From Sphingopyxis sp. BE259 (GTDB lineage Bacteria > Pseudomonadota > Alphaproteobacteria > Sphingomonadales > Sphingomonadaceae): a stretch of 64,000 nucleotides of DNA. Positions within the stretch are counted from its first letter, which is position 1. Every line of letters begins with the position of its first letter. The notes below the pieces were generated by a model. That model was not told the DNA's origin. It did not search any database and worked only from the letters and a program-made list of their open reading frames with translations. This document shows positions 35,728 through 43,503 of this stretch, piece by piece. The translations under genes were made by a program, and so were the position numbers. The stretch is taken from NCBI RefSeq assembly GCF_031457495.1, contig NZ_JAVDWM010000001.1, forward strand, positions 2,840,001 through 2,904,000, given 5' to 3'.

Positions 35728-36510
35728 CTACCAGCTGGCACCGGGGTAGGTGCGCGGCAAATGCTGCATCGTTGCAATTAGATGGCCCAGATGTTCGCTA
35801 TGGTGACCGCGCCGCCCGCCCTTTACCCCGCGCGGGTATTCCGGCGGAGGAAGCGTAGCCTCAGTGAGAACCGCCTCGACTTGCTGGTCGAAAGCGGCGC
35901 GCATGGCTGCACGGTCGACGGCGATGCCCGCGGCGATCAGCGACTGCTCGATCGGATCGATATCGAACAGTTCTTCGACAAAGCGCCAATGCCAGTCGAG
36001 CCCCTCCATCATGCGCGCACGGCTTTCATCCGTACCGTCACCGAGCCGGATTACCCATTCGGCGGCGAGGTCGGCATGATAGCGGACCTCTTTCACCGCC
36101 TTGGCCGCAATGTCAGCGATCCGGCTTTCGCTCGAGCCGGTCAGCATTTCGAGCAACGACATCTGCGCGGTCGAGAAGAGGAACTGCCGCGCCATCGTTT
36201 GCGCAAAATCCCCGTTCGGCTGTTCGACCATCAGGCAATTTCGAAAGGCCAGCACATCGCGGTGGAACGCCAGCCGGTCGCCGTCGCGCCCCTTGCCCTC
36301 CACTTGCCCCGCCAGATCGAGCAGCAACGTTGCCTGTCCGATCAAGTCCAGCCCGACGTTGGCAAGGCTGAGGTCGACCTCCAGCGTCGGCGCATGCCCG
36401 CACCATTCGGTCAACCGTTGGCCGAGGATCAGGCTGTCATCGCCCAAGCGCAGCAGATAGTCGAAGAGCGGCTGACGCAAGGCCGCGTCCATCGATACAG
36501 TGGTGGACAT
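35728..36510 (-). CDS. paaC: phenylacetyl-CoA epoxidase, structural subunit
   Basis: The 260-residue helical protein belongs to the ferritin-like fold paralogous to PaaA but without catalysis. Characteristic segments are LRLGDDSLILGQRLTEWCGH, VGLDLIGQATLLLDLAG, VEQPNGDFAQTMARQFLF and HSEHLGHLIATMQHLPRTYP. PaaA and PaaC together form the core heterodimers of the multicomponent oxygenase. Its ATG overlaps the last base of the paaB stop, indicating coupled expression. Confidence 0.95.
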   Translation of the reverse strand: MSTTVSMDAALRQPLFDYLLRLGDDSLILGQRLTEWCGHAPTLEVDLSLANVGLDLIGQATLLLDLAGQVEGKGRDGDRLAFHRDVLAFRNCLMVEQPNGDFAQTMARQFLFSTAQMSLLEMLTGSSESRIADIAAKAVKEVRYHADLAAEWVIRLGDGTDESRARMMEGLDWHWRFVEELFDIDPIEQSLIAAGIAVDRAAMRAAFDQQVEAVLTEATLPPPEYPRGVKGGRRGHHSEHLGHLIATMQHLPRTYPGASW

Positions 36511-36794
36511 CAGATATGCTGCACGACATCGGGAATGTTGTAAAAAGTCGGGTGCCGATAAATCTTGCCTTCGGCGGGCTCGAAGAACTCGCCTGCCTGC
36601 GCAGGATCCGACGCGACAATATCGCTCGATTTGACAACCCAGAGGCTGATCCCTTCCAGCCGCCGGGTATAGGTGTCGCGCGCATGGCGAAGCGCTAGCG
36701 CACCATCGGGGGCATGAACCGATCCGACGTGACGGTGTCCCAGCCCGCCCTTTGTCCGAACAAAAACCTCCCAGAGTGGCCAGTCACCGCTCAT
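36510..36794 (-). CDS. paaB: phenylacetyl-CoA epoxidase, subunit B
   Basis: The 94-residue protein starts MSGDWPLWEVFVRTKGGLGH and contains RHVGSVHAPDGALALRHARD, YTRRLEGISLWVV and PTFYNIPDVVQHI, the conserved PaaB outline. PaaB bridges PaaAC heterodimers in the epoxidase complex. It overlaps paaC by one base and follows paaA by 39 bp. Confidence 0.95.
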   Translation of the reverse strand: MSGDWPLWEVFVRTKGGLGHRHVGSVHAPDGALALRHARDTYTRRLEGISLWVVKSSDIVASDPAQAGEFFEPAEGKIYRHPTFYNIPDVVQHI

Positions 36795-36833
36795 CGATAC
36801 GATCCTTCTCTTTTCCCGAATTCATCTGTGCGA

Positions 36834-37835
36834 TCAGGCCGCAGCGCGGATACGATTTTTCGCTGAATAGGCGTCGGCAGCCGCTCGAACCCAGGCACCT
36901 TCGTTCCACGCCTGACGGCGCGCCTTCAATCGTTCCGTTGCGGTCGGCCCTTCGCCGCGCACGGCCGCATAAAATTCATCCCAGTCAATGGCGCCGAAAT
37001 CATAATGCCGCCTCTCTTCGTTCCAACGTAGGTCCGGATCGGGAATCTTCAGGCCAAGATATTCCGCCTGCGGGACGGAGACATCAACAAACTTCTGGCG
37101 CAGGTCGTCATTGCTGTCGCGCTTGATGCGCCAACGGAACCCCTGTTCCGAATTGGGAGAATCGGCGTCGGGTGGGCCAAACATCATCAGCGACGGCCAC
37201 CACCAGCGGTCCAGCGCATCCTGCGCCATTGCCCGCTGCTCGGCGGTACCATTGGCCATGACCATCATGATCTCATAGCCCTGCCGCTGGTGAAAGCTCT
37301 CTTCTTTGCAGACGCGGACCATCGCCCGGGCATAAGGGCCATAGCTCGTTCGTTGGAGCGGCACCTGGTTCATGATAGCCGCACCGTCGACCAGCCAGCC
37401 GATTGCGCCGATGTCGGCCCAGGTCTGCGTCGGATAATTAAAGATCGTGCTGTATTTCGCGCGGCCACTATGCAGCGCGTCGATCATGTCTTCGCGGCTG
37501 GCGCCCAAAGTTTCGGCGGCGCAATAGAGATACAGGCCGTGGCCGCCTTCGTCTTGGACCTTGGCCAGCAACACCGCCTTGCGCCGCAGCGAGGGCGCTC
37601 GCGTCAGCCAATTGCCCTCGGGCAACATGCCGACGACTTCGGAATGAGCATGCTGCGAAATCTGACGTACCAATGTCCGCCGATAGGCATCGGGCATCCA
37701 GTCCTTCGGCTCGATAAATTCATCAGCCGCCACTCGCGCTTCGAACGCGGCAATCAGCACGGGGTCCTCTGCGACGGCTATCGTCGGCGTCGCGGCTCTC
37801 CGGTCGCCTTGGTCCTTCAACTCAGTTGTGTACAT
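36834..37835 (-). CDS. paaA: phenylacetyl-CoA epoxidase, catalytic diiron subunit
   Basis: The 333-residue protein carries the diiron ligand segments [18 protein letters not shown] and [17 protein letters not shown] (Glu-x2-His pairs), embedded in the usual PaaA sequence. With PaaC and PaaB it epoxidises phenylacetyl-CoA to 1,2-epoxyphenylacetyl-CoA using O2. It is the first gene of the paaABCDE operon, and its start lies 42 bases from the gaccgcccggtc palindrome in the divergent paaA/paaG region, so TetR-type repression is likely. Confidence 0.96.
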   Translation of the reverse strand: MYTTELKDQGDRRAATPTIAVAEDPVLIAAFEARVAADEFIEPKDWMPDAYRRTLVRQISQHAHSEVVGMLPEGNWLTRAPSLRRKAVLLAKVQDEGGHGLYLYCAAETLGASREDMIDALHSGRAKYSTIFNYPTQTWADIGAIGWLVDGAAIMNQVPLQRTSYGPYARAMVRVCKEESFHQRQGYEIMMVMANGTAEQRAMAQDALDRWWWPSLMMFGPPDADSPNSEQGFRWRIKRDSNDDLRQKFVDVSVPQAEYLGLKIPDPDLRWNEERRHYDFGAIDWDEFYAAVRGEGPTATERLKARRQAWNEGAWVRAAADAYSAKNRIRAAA

Positions 37836-37856
37836 CGGCGGATTCCCTTTCTGAGG

Positions 37857-37949
37857 CGCCAGTGATAAAATTATTCGACCGCCCGGTCAATTAATTTTAT
37901 CACTGGCGGTTGCATCGAAATGCTCTTGCCAATAATTGTTCGACCGGTC
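37857..37949. promoter_or_regulatory. nested palindromic operator region between paaA and paaG
   Basis: A 17-bp perfect inverted repeat (37857-37873 with 37892-37908) encloses the palindrome gaccgcccggtc (37877-37888). A second palindrome, gaccggtc, lies at 37942-37949 next to a tatatata tract near the paaG start. The layout fits TetR-type repression of both divergent promoters, probably by the protein at 33441-34043. Confidence 0.6.
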
Positions 37950-37975
37950 ATTCTATATATATGGGAGACGCCATC

Positions 37976-38761
37976 GTGTATGAAACCATCTTATTCGATA
38001 TCACGGACGGCTGTGCGCGGCTGACGTTCAATCGGCCGGACCGGTTGAATAGCTTCACGGCGCAGATGCATAGCGAAGTTGCCGACGCGCTAAACAATCT
38101 CGAGCACTCGGGGGCCCGTGCACTGCTACTGACCGGCGCCGGACGGGGCTTTTGCGCCGGTCAGGATCTCGGCGACCGGTCGGTATCGCCAAGCGATGCC
38201 CCCGTCGACCTCGGCGATTCGGTCGAGCGTTTCTATAATCCCTTGATACGACGCCTGACGTCAATCGACATACCGGTCATCTGCGCGGTGAACGGCGTGG
38301 CAGCCGGCGCCGGCGCGAATATTGCGTTCGCTGCCGACATCGTATTCGCGGCGCGGAGCGCAAAATTCATCATGTCCTTTGCTGCGATTGGGCTGATCCC
38401 CGATTCGGGGGGCACCTGGATTCTGCCGCGCGCAATCGGACTGCCCCGCGCACTTGGCATGGCGTTGACCGGCGATGCCGTGTCGGCCGAAAGGGCTGAA
38501 CATTGGGGTCTGATCTGGAAATGCGTCGACGACGATGCCTTGGCCGATGAAGCCGGTGCACTGGCCCGACGTCTTGCCGCCGGGCCGACGTTGGGGCTTG
38601 CCGCAACCAAGCGCGCGCTACGCAATTCCAGCCTTAAGTCGCTCGACGATGAACTCGACGAAGAGCGCGATTCGATGCGCCTTTTGGGAGGCAGCGCCGA
38701 CTACGCCGAAGGGGTCGCGGCCTTCCTCGAAAAACGTCGCCCTATCTACATCGGCTCCTGA
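37976..38761 (+). CDS. paaG: 1,2-epoxyphenylacetyl-CoA isomerase / enoyl-CoA hydratase family
   Basis: About 261 residues from GTG 37976, chosen because GGGAG sits eight bases upstream and the length then equals PaaG proteins; ATG 37961 would add five residues. Crotonase features: LTFNRPDRLNSFTAQMH, the oxyanion segment GAGRGFCAGQDLGDR, NGVAAGAGANIAFAADIVFA and IGLIPDSGGTWILPR. PaaG turns the ring epoxide into oxepin-CoA and later shifts a double bond. The symbol rests on the context with paaZ and paaABCDE; another crotonase role such as PaaB-like hydratase is less likely. First gene of the paaG-paaZ-EthD operon. Confidence 0.85.
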   Translation: MYETILFDITDGCARLTFNRPDRLNSFTAQMHSEVADALNNLEHSGARALLLTGAGRGFCAGQDLGDRSVSPSDAPVDLGDSVERFYNPLIRRLTSIDIPVICAVNGVAAGAGANIAFAADIVFAARSAKFIMSFAAIGLIPDSGGTWILPRAIGLPRALGMALTGDAVSAERAEHWGLIWKCVDDDALADEAGALARRLAAGPTLGLAATKRALRNSSLKSLDDELDEERDSMRLLGGSADYAEGVAAFLEKRRPIYIGS

Positions 38762-38794
38762 GCCCAATTGAACTTTACCGCGTTGGAGAAAGAG

Positions 38795-40825
38795 ATGGCT
38801 GTCCGCCACGTTGAGAATTTCGTCGAAAGTCGCTGGGTCGGCCCAGCCGGACCGCGGCATGTCATCCGCAGTGCGATCACCGGAGACGCTGTGGCGGAGT
38901 GTAGTAGCGACGAACTGGATTTCGGCGCGATCGCCCGCCACGGCCGCCAGACCGGCGGCAATAGTCTGCGGGCGATGAGTTTTCACCAGCGTGCAGCAAT
39001 GCTCAAAGGCCTTGCGCAGGCAATAATCGCGCGCAAGGAAGAGCTCTACACGCTGGCATTCGACACCGGGGCTACCCGCAATGACAACGCCATCGACATC
39101 GAAGGCGGCGCAGGCACCTTCTTCGCTTATGCTTCGCTTGGGCGCCGCGAATTGCCCGACGGTAAACTGCTGATCGATGGCGAGGCCGCCCGACTCGGTA
39201 AAACGGGCGCTTTCATTGGCCAGCATGTCTATTCGCCGCTTCAGGGGGTAGCGCTGCTGATCAACGCCTATAATTTCCCGGTCTGGGGAATGATGGAAAA
39301 GCTGGCACCCTGCTTCCTCGCCGGGGTTCCTGCGATCGTGAAGCCGGCGCAGCAGACCGTCTATGTTGCCGAACATGCGGTTCGCATCATGATCGAAAGC
39401 GGGCTGGTGCCGAACGGGGCGCTGCAACTCGTATCGGGTTCCGCCGGCGACCTGATCGATCATTTGTCGGGGCAGGATGCCGTCGCCTTTACCGGCTCGG
39501 CAACGACGGCCCAGAAATTACAGTTGCACCCGGTCATCGCGCGCGAAGCGGTACGCTTCACCGCCGAGCGCGATTCGTTGAACGCATCGATTCTCGGTCA
39601 CGATGCTGCGCCGGGGACACCTGAATTCGACTTGTTCGTCAAAGAAGCAGCCAAGGAAATGACAGTAAAGGCAGGACAGAAATGCACTGCCATTCGCCGC
39701 GCGATGGTACCGGCCGCGCTGATTGACGATGTCGAAAAGGCCTTGGCGGTGCGCCTGGCCGCTGTCACCGTCGGCGACCCCCGAGTGGACGGAGTGCGCA
39801 TGGGCGCGCTCGTCAGCCGCGAACAACGCGACGATGTACGCGCAAAAGTCGCGGCGCTGTCTGCGCGTTCAACGATCGCTTTTGGCGATCCCGACAGCGT
39901 AGCGTTGCAGGGCGTCGGACTCGACGAAGGCGCGTTTTTCTCGCCGCTGCTAATGCGGTGTGACGATCCATGGGATCATGAGGCGGTACACGCCCTCGAG
40001 GCGTTTGGTCCGGTATCGACCCTGATGCCTTATCGCGACATCGATGACGCGGTGGCGTTGGCGAACCATGGCCAAGGCAGCCTTGCTTTGTCCGTTTTTA
40101 CTCATGATACCGACATCGCGCAGCACTTGGTACTCGGCGCGGGCTCCTATCATGGCCGTATGGTCCTCATCGATCGCGACTGCGCCGGGGAGTCGACGGG
40201 CCACGGGTCTCCCTTGCCTCTGATGGTTCACGGCGGCCCTGGCCGGGCCGGCGGTGGTGAGGAACTGGGCGGCATTCGTGGCGTCAAGCATTTCATGCAG
40301 CGGAGCGCTCTCCAAGGCGGCCCGACGATGCTGAGCAAACTGGTCGGTCAACAACTCCCCGGGGCGGCAACGGTTGAAGGGGACCGCCACCCCTTCCGCT
40401 TGCGGTTCGGCGAACTGGAACCCGGGTACAGCATGACTACAACATCGCGCACCGTAACGCTCGACGATATTGAACATTTCGCCCATTTCACCGGCGACAC
40501 ATTCTATGCCCATATGGATGAGGAAGCCGCTCGGGCAAGCCCGATCTTTGGTGGCCGCGTCGCCCACGGCTATCTCATCCTGTCCTTTGCTGCAGGGCTG
40601 TTCGTCGACCCCGCCCCTGGGCCGGTCCTTGCCAACTATGGCCTGGAGGAGCTGCGCTTCGTCAAGCCGGTCAAGCCCGGCGACAGCATGAAGGCGACGC
40701 TGACAGTGAAATCCAAGACTGCAAAATCTGCGGAGATGGGAGAAGTTCGCTGGAATGTGCGCATTACCGATGCAGCAGACGAACTGCTCGCCACCTATGA
40801 CCTACTGACGATGAATGCGGTTTGA
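38795..40825 (+). CDS. paaZ: bifunctional oxepin-CoA hydrolase / 3-oxo-5,6-dehydrosuberyl-CoA semialdehyde dehydrogenase
   Basis: The 676-residue protein starts at ATG 38795, with GGAGAAAG just upstream. The N-terminal aldehyde dehydrogenase domain has the Glu at about residue 258 (TAERDSLN) and the catalytic Cys at about 297 (AGQKCTAIRRA), close to the numbering of the E. coli enzyme. The C-terminal MaoC/hotdog hydratase domain has FTGDTFYAHMDEEAARASPI and GGRVAHGYLILSFAAGLF. It opens the oxepin ring and oxidises the resulting aldehyde. Both domains appear intact, so no separate hydrolase is needed. It follows paaG by 33 bp. Confidence 0.94.
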   Translation: MAVRHVENFVESRWVGPAGPRHVIRSAITGDAVAECSSDELDFGAIARHGRQTGGNSLRAMSFHQRAAMLKGLAQAIIARKEELYTLAFDTGATRNDNAIDIEGGAGTFFAYASLGRRELPDGKLLIDGEAARLGKTGAFIGQHVYSPLQGVALLINAYNFPVWGMMEKLAPCFLAGVPAIVKPAQQTVYVAEHAVRIMIESGLVPNGALQLVSGSAGDLIDHLSGQDAVAFTGSATTAQKLQLHPVIAREAVRFTAERDSLNASILGHDAAPGTPEFDLFVKEAAKEMTVKAGQKCTAIRRAMVPAALIDDVEKALAVRLAAVTVGDPRVDGVRMGALVSREQRDDVRAKVAALSARSTIAFGDPDSVALQGVGLDEGAFFSPLLMRCDDPWDHEAVHALEAFGPVSTLMPYRDIDDAVALANHGQGSLALSVFTHDTDIAQHLVLGAGSYHGRMVLIDRDCAGESTGHGSPLPLMVHGGPGRAGGGEELGGIRGVKHFMQRSALQGGPTMLSKLVGQQLPGAATVEGDRHPFRLRFGELEPGYSMTTTSRTVTLDDIEHFAHFTGDTFYAHMDEEAARASPIFGGRVAHGYLILSFAAGLFVDPAPGPVLANYGLEELRFVKPVKPGDSMKATLTVKSKTAKSAEMGEVRWNVRITDAADELLATYDLLTMNAV

Positions 40826-40844
40826 TCCGTGTTGGAGAATGATG

Positions 40845-41150
40845 ATGAAAAAGCTGATTGCTCTATACCTCATGCCCGATGACGAAGACGCTTTCATGGA
40901 CCATTACCGATCGGTGCACATGCCACTGGTCAACCATATCCCGGGTCTCGTTCGCACCGAGCTTACGCGCATTGACCGTACTTTGATGGGCGAAGATGGC
41001 GCCTACCTTTTAGCCGAAATGGTCTTTGTTGACGAGGATGCTTTCCGTCAGGCGATGCGAAGCCCTGAAAATGCCGCGGCCGGCGCGGACATCGCCAAAT
41101 TTGCCAAAGGCCGCGTGACCGTGATGACTGGAACGGCCTTTGAGTGCTGA
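40845..41150 (+). CDS. EthD-family small protein
   Basis: The 101-residue protein starts at the third of three consecutive ATGs (MKKLIALYLMPDD), with GGAG seven bases before it. It has the EthD pattern MKKLIALYLMPDDEDAFMDH followed by YRSVHMPLVNHIPGLVR, and ends with a ferredoxin-like alpha+beta strand KFAKGRVTVMTGTAF. EthD-type proteins help P450 or dioxygenase systems, or act as small lactonases/dehydratases. It follows paaZ by about 20 bp in the same operon. Its role in the paa route is not established. Confidence 0.75.
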   Translation: MKKLIALYLMPDDEDAFMDHYRSVHMPLVNHIPGLVRTELTRIDRTLMGEDGAYLLAEMVFVDEDAFRQAMRSPENAAAGADIAKFAKGRVTVMTGTAFEC

Positions 41151-41607
41151 CCGAAAGCAGGATAAACAGCGCCTTGCTGCTTCGCTGGCGATTGCCCCAG
41201 AATATTGCGCGGCATGCCACGTCGCTCCACTTTCCTCTTAAGGTTGGACTGATGTCCGTTTTGGGGCCGCGCCGCGGCTTTCCTAACGGTCTAAATCGGG
41301 CGCGAAACCGACCGCAGCCTGCGTGGCATCGAACGGCTGCTCTCGGGATCGGGGTCATCGGGGTAGGAATGGCCGACATTGGGCGTATTCTGTTGAAAAA
41401 CTCCCAGCGGTGATTTGGTGCGCAACATCTGAAACGATGGCCTCGACGAAGCGCAACGAATATACACTGCGTCGCGTCCGATTGAATCATTGTTGCGTCA
41501 GATCTGCGATGAGGTGAGCGCGCCTGAGTTTTTCAACAGAATAGGGCGCTAAGCCGCCGCTCGCTGGAGTGCTCCAAGTTATGCGATCATACTCGCGCCA
41601 TCCGTAG
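41151..41607. other. non-coding 457 bp between the EthD gene and the first integrase gene
   Basis: Contains the MITE-like element at 41381-41548; the remainder shows no gene with a convincing ribosome site. Confidence 0.55.
41381..41548. mobile_element. 158-bp MITE-like element with 18-bp terminal inverted repeats and 5-bp target duplication
   Basis: Left end tattctgttgaaaaactc (41386-41403) is exactly inverted at 41526-41543. Both ends are flanked by gggcg (41381-41385 and 41544-41548) in the same orientation, as left by transposition. The interior has no ORF of transposase length, so it must have been moved by a transposase elsewhere. Confidence 0.65.
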
Positions 41608-42903
41608 CTATTTCCCCATCTTCACGAGCTTGCCGCCCAGTCGCGTTAGCCATCTTCCGCTATTCGACATTCGCAAAAGCTCATTCGGGATTTCCAGCTT
41701 GTCGGCAACACCCGCCGCATGGGCCAAGGACACAATCTCCGTTTCCCATGTGCGAAACCACGCCGCCTTCTCATCCGCCAGATCATAACCGTCGTAGATG
41801 CGCATCAAGGGATGTTTGACATGGTTCAGCATCGCTTCCGCGGTCTCGTGGTCGACGCCCAGGCGCTTGGTATTGCTCCGGGCGGTTCTGCGAAAATCGT
41901 GGGGCGTAAACCGTTCGATTGGCCGTCCCGCATATCCGCTCATTCGCGCAAGAACGCGGTCGCGCGCAGGATACCATCCCGTCTTTCGCGGACCGTCCAC
42001 TTTTTGCGCGGGGAACACCCATTCAGACGAACCGGCCATCAGTGCTGCAGCCCAAGGCCCAAGTGACACTTGATGTGGCCGGGAATTCTTCGATCTTACC
42101 GCAGGGATCGTCCAAATACCGTCCCGGATTTCTTCACGTTTCGCGCAAATGACTTCCGAAATTCGAGCGGCTGTCAGCAGCCAAAGCAGCATGCCGCGAC
42201 GCAGATCTCGTGGCTCTTCTGCCACGGCCCGTAGGAACCAGCCCAATTCTTCGATGCTTAATTGTCGTTCACGCGACGGTTCGGGAAAACGAATATCTCC
42301 CAACCTTCGGGACGGATCGAGAGCAAGCCCCACCTCTAACCCCCTAAGACCGGACGCCCATCCAAAGAATGTCTTCAACTCAGCCGCAAGGCGGTTCGCC
42401 CGAACCTTGGCGGTCGTTCCCTTTTGGAGCACGAGAGCGACCAGCTCTCGCTCGGTAATGTTGTGAATAACCCTGTGCCCTATGAAAGGGGCGATATCTC
42501 TATCATATACTGCGCGTTTGTCGGCAATCGTTCGGGGTCTATTGAGACGTTTGGCGCGCGTCGCGCGGCCTTCGAGCACGGCTTGCATGTGTAACGCGTG
42601 CGCCGTCGCCACAGTCATCCGGAACTGCATAGTGTCGCGGCGAAGGAACTGGCGCGGCTCTTCTCCGCGTTCGACATAGTAGTTCAGCTTCGACGCCCAA
42701 GCTCTGGCTTCTTCCAAGTTATATGCCGGAAAGCTGCCGAGGGTGAGCTTCACTACCGTTGGCGAACAGCTTACGCGCCGATGATATTTCCATTTCTTTT
42801 TCCCGCTTGGCAAAACCGCGAGGCTCAATCCTGGAACTAAAGCATCCAGCACATGGCCATCGGTCAACGTGGCGATCGTCGATTGATTAAGAGCAGGCTG
42901 CAT
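41608..42903 (-). CDS. tyrosine-type site-specific integrase (P4-like)
   Basis: The 431-residue protein has an N-terminal arm-binding domain (VLPSGKKKWKYHRRV, LTLGSFPAYNLEEARAWA), a core-binding region and a catalytic domain. The catalytic residues are readable: Arg in TAARISEVIC, His-x2-Arg in HDFRRTARS, His in MLNHVKHP and Tyr in MRIYDGYD. This suggests an active integrase. It is one of two integrases in the island; the attachment site of this one is not visible. The region upstream of its ATG holds four phased 10-bp repeats. Confidence 0.87.
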   Translation of the reverse strand: MQPALNQSTIATLTDGHVLDALVPGLSLAVLPSGKKKWKYHRRVSCSPTVVKLTLGSFPAYNLEEARAWASKLNYYVERGEEPRQFLRRDTMQFRMTVATAHALHMQAVLEGRATRAKRLNRPRTIADKRAVYDRDIAPFIGHRVIHNITERELVALVLQKGTTAKVRANRLAAELKTFFGWASGLRGLEVGLALDPSRRLGDIRFPEPSRERQLSIEELGWFLRAVAEEPRDLRRGMLLWLLTAARISEVICAKREEIRDGIWTIPAVRSKNSRPHQVSLGPWAAALMAGSSEWVFPAQKVDGPRKTGWYPARDRVLARMSGYAGRPIERFTPHDFRRTARSNTKRLGVDHETAEAMLNHVKHPLMRIYDGYDLADEKAAWFRTWETEIVSLAHAAGVADKLEIPNELLRMSNSGRWLTRLGGKLVKMGK

Positions 42904-43302
42904 AGCGGATTACGATCTCCAGAAATCGGGTTCCGCTAAAGAAACTCACGTTATCTGGCGATGCGCAACAGGTGTCTAACCCTGTCCAAGTCTGTCTACT
43001 TCTGACTAGGCTCCGAGCCTGAAGAACCGCGGCCCCGGACTGATGATTCAAGAAAAAAAGAGCCAGTGGGCCGAAGTTTTGGCGATTCGCACAGCGGCAT
43101 CAAAAGCCGCTGCCCCAAATCCCTAAAAACTGAGCTGTTTTCAACAATATAAATGCGCGTGGATCGGCAAAATGTCCCACCAAAACAACGGTTTTGTTAC
43201 GATAATTTATTTATTTTTCAATATCTTACGGCACTTGAAGAAAGCGTTCGGCAATCCAATTCTTCATTTTACGAAAGGGCCCTGCAGCGAAGGTGAGTAC
43301 GC
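42904..43302. promoter_or_regulatory. AT-richer control region between integrase and alpA-like gene
   Basis: About 400 bases divergently upstream of the first integrase gene and the AlpA-like gene. They contain phased 10-bp repeats (42971-43010), a small inverted repeat caaaac-aacg-gttttg (43181-43196) and AT-rich tracts near 43200-43230. No gene was seen. Confidence 0.5.
42971..43010. repeat. four 10-bp direct repeats, one helical turn apart
   Basis: TGTC occurs at 42973, 42983 and 42993, and a degenerate TGAC at 43003, each within a 10-base unit of the form NCTGTCYAMN. Exact 10-bp phasing suggests cooperative protein binding, for example by an integrase arm domain or AlpA/Xis. Confidence 0.5.
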
Positions 43303-43503
43303 ATGATCTCTCAACCCATCGACCGAATACTCCGTATCCGCGCGGTGCTTGATCGTACCGGTCTCAGCCGGGCCACCTTGTATCGCAAGGTCAAGGACGG
43401 CTCATTTCCAGCGCAGGTGAAAATCGCGGAACGATGCTGCGGCTGGCGTGAGTCCGCTATCGTCGAATGGCAACGCGATCCTGGTGCTTATAGGGCTGCG
43501 TAA
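43303..43503 (+). CDS. AlpA-family small DNA-binding regulator / excisionase-like
   Basis: The 66-residue protein matches the AlpA outline: RILRIRAVLDRTGLSRATLY as a winged MerR-like helix-turn-helix, then RKVKDGSFPAQVKIAERC, GWRESAIVEWQRDP. AlpA proteins activate integrase expression or promote excision in P4-type islands. Its 3' end overlaps the 3' end of the convergent integrase gene by 47 bases, so strong transcription of one could hinder the other. An AAGGTGAG ribosome site is near the ATG. Confidence 0.85.
   Translation: MISQPIDRILRIRAVLDRTGLSRATLYRKVKDGSFPAQVKIAERCCGWRESAIVEWQRDPGAYRAA

Noticed and set aside
41144..41517. Small plus-strand ORFs near the MITE-like element
   Set aside because: They run across the element ends and have no ribosome sites or recognisable domains.
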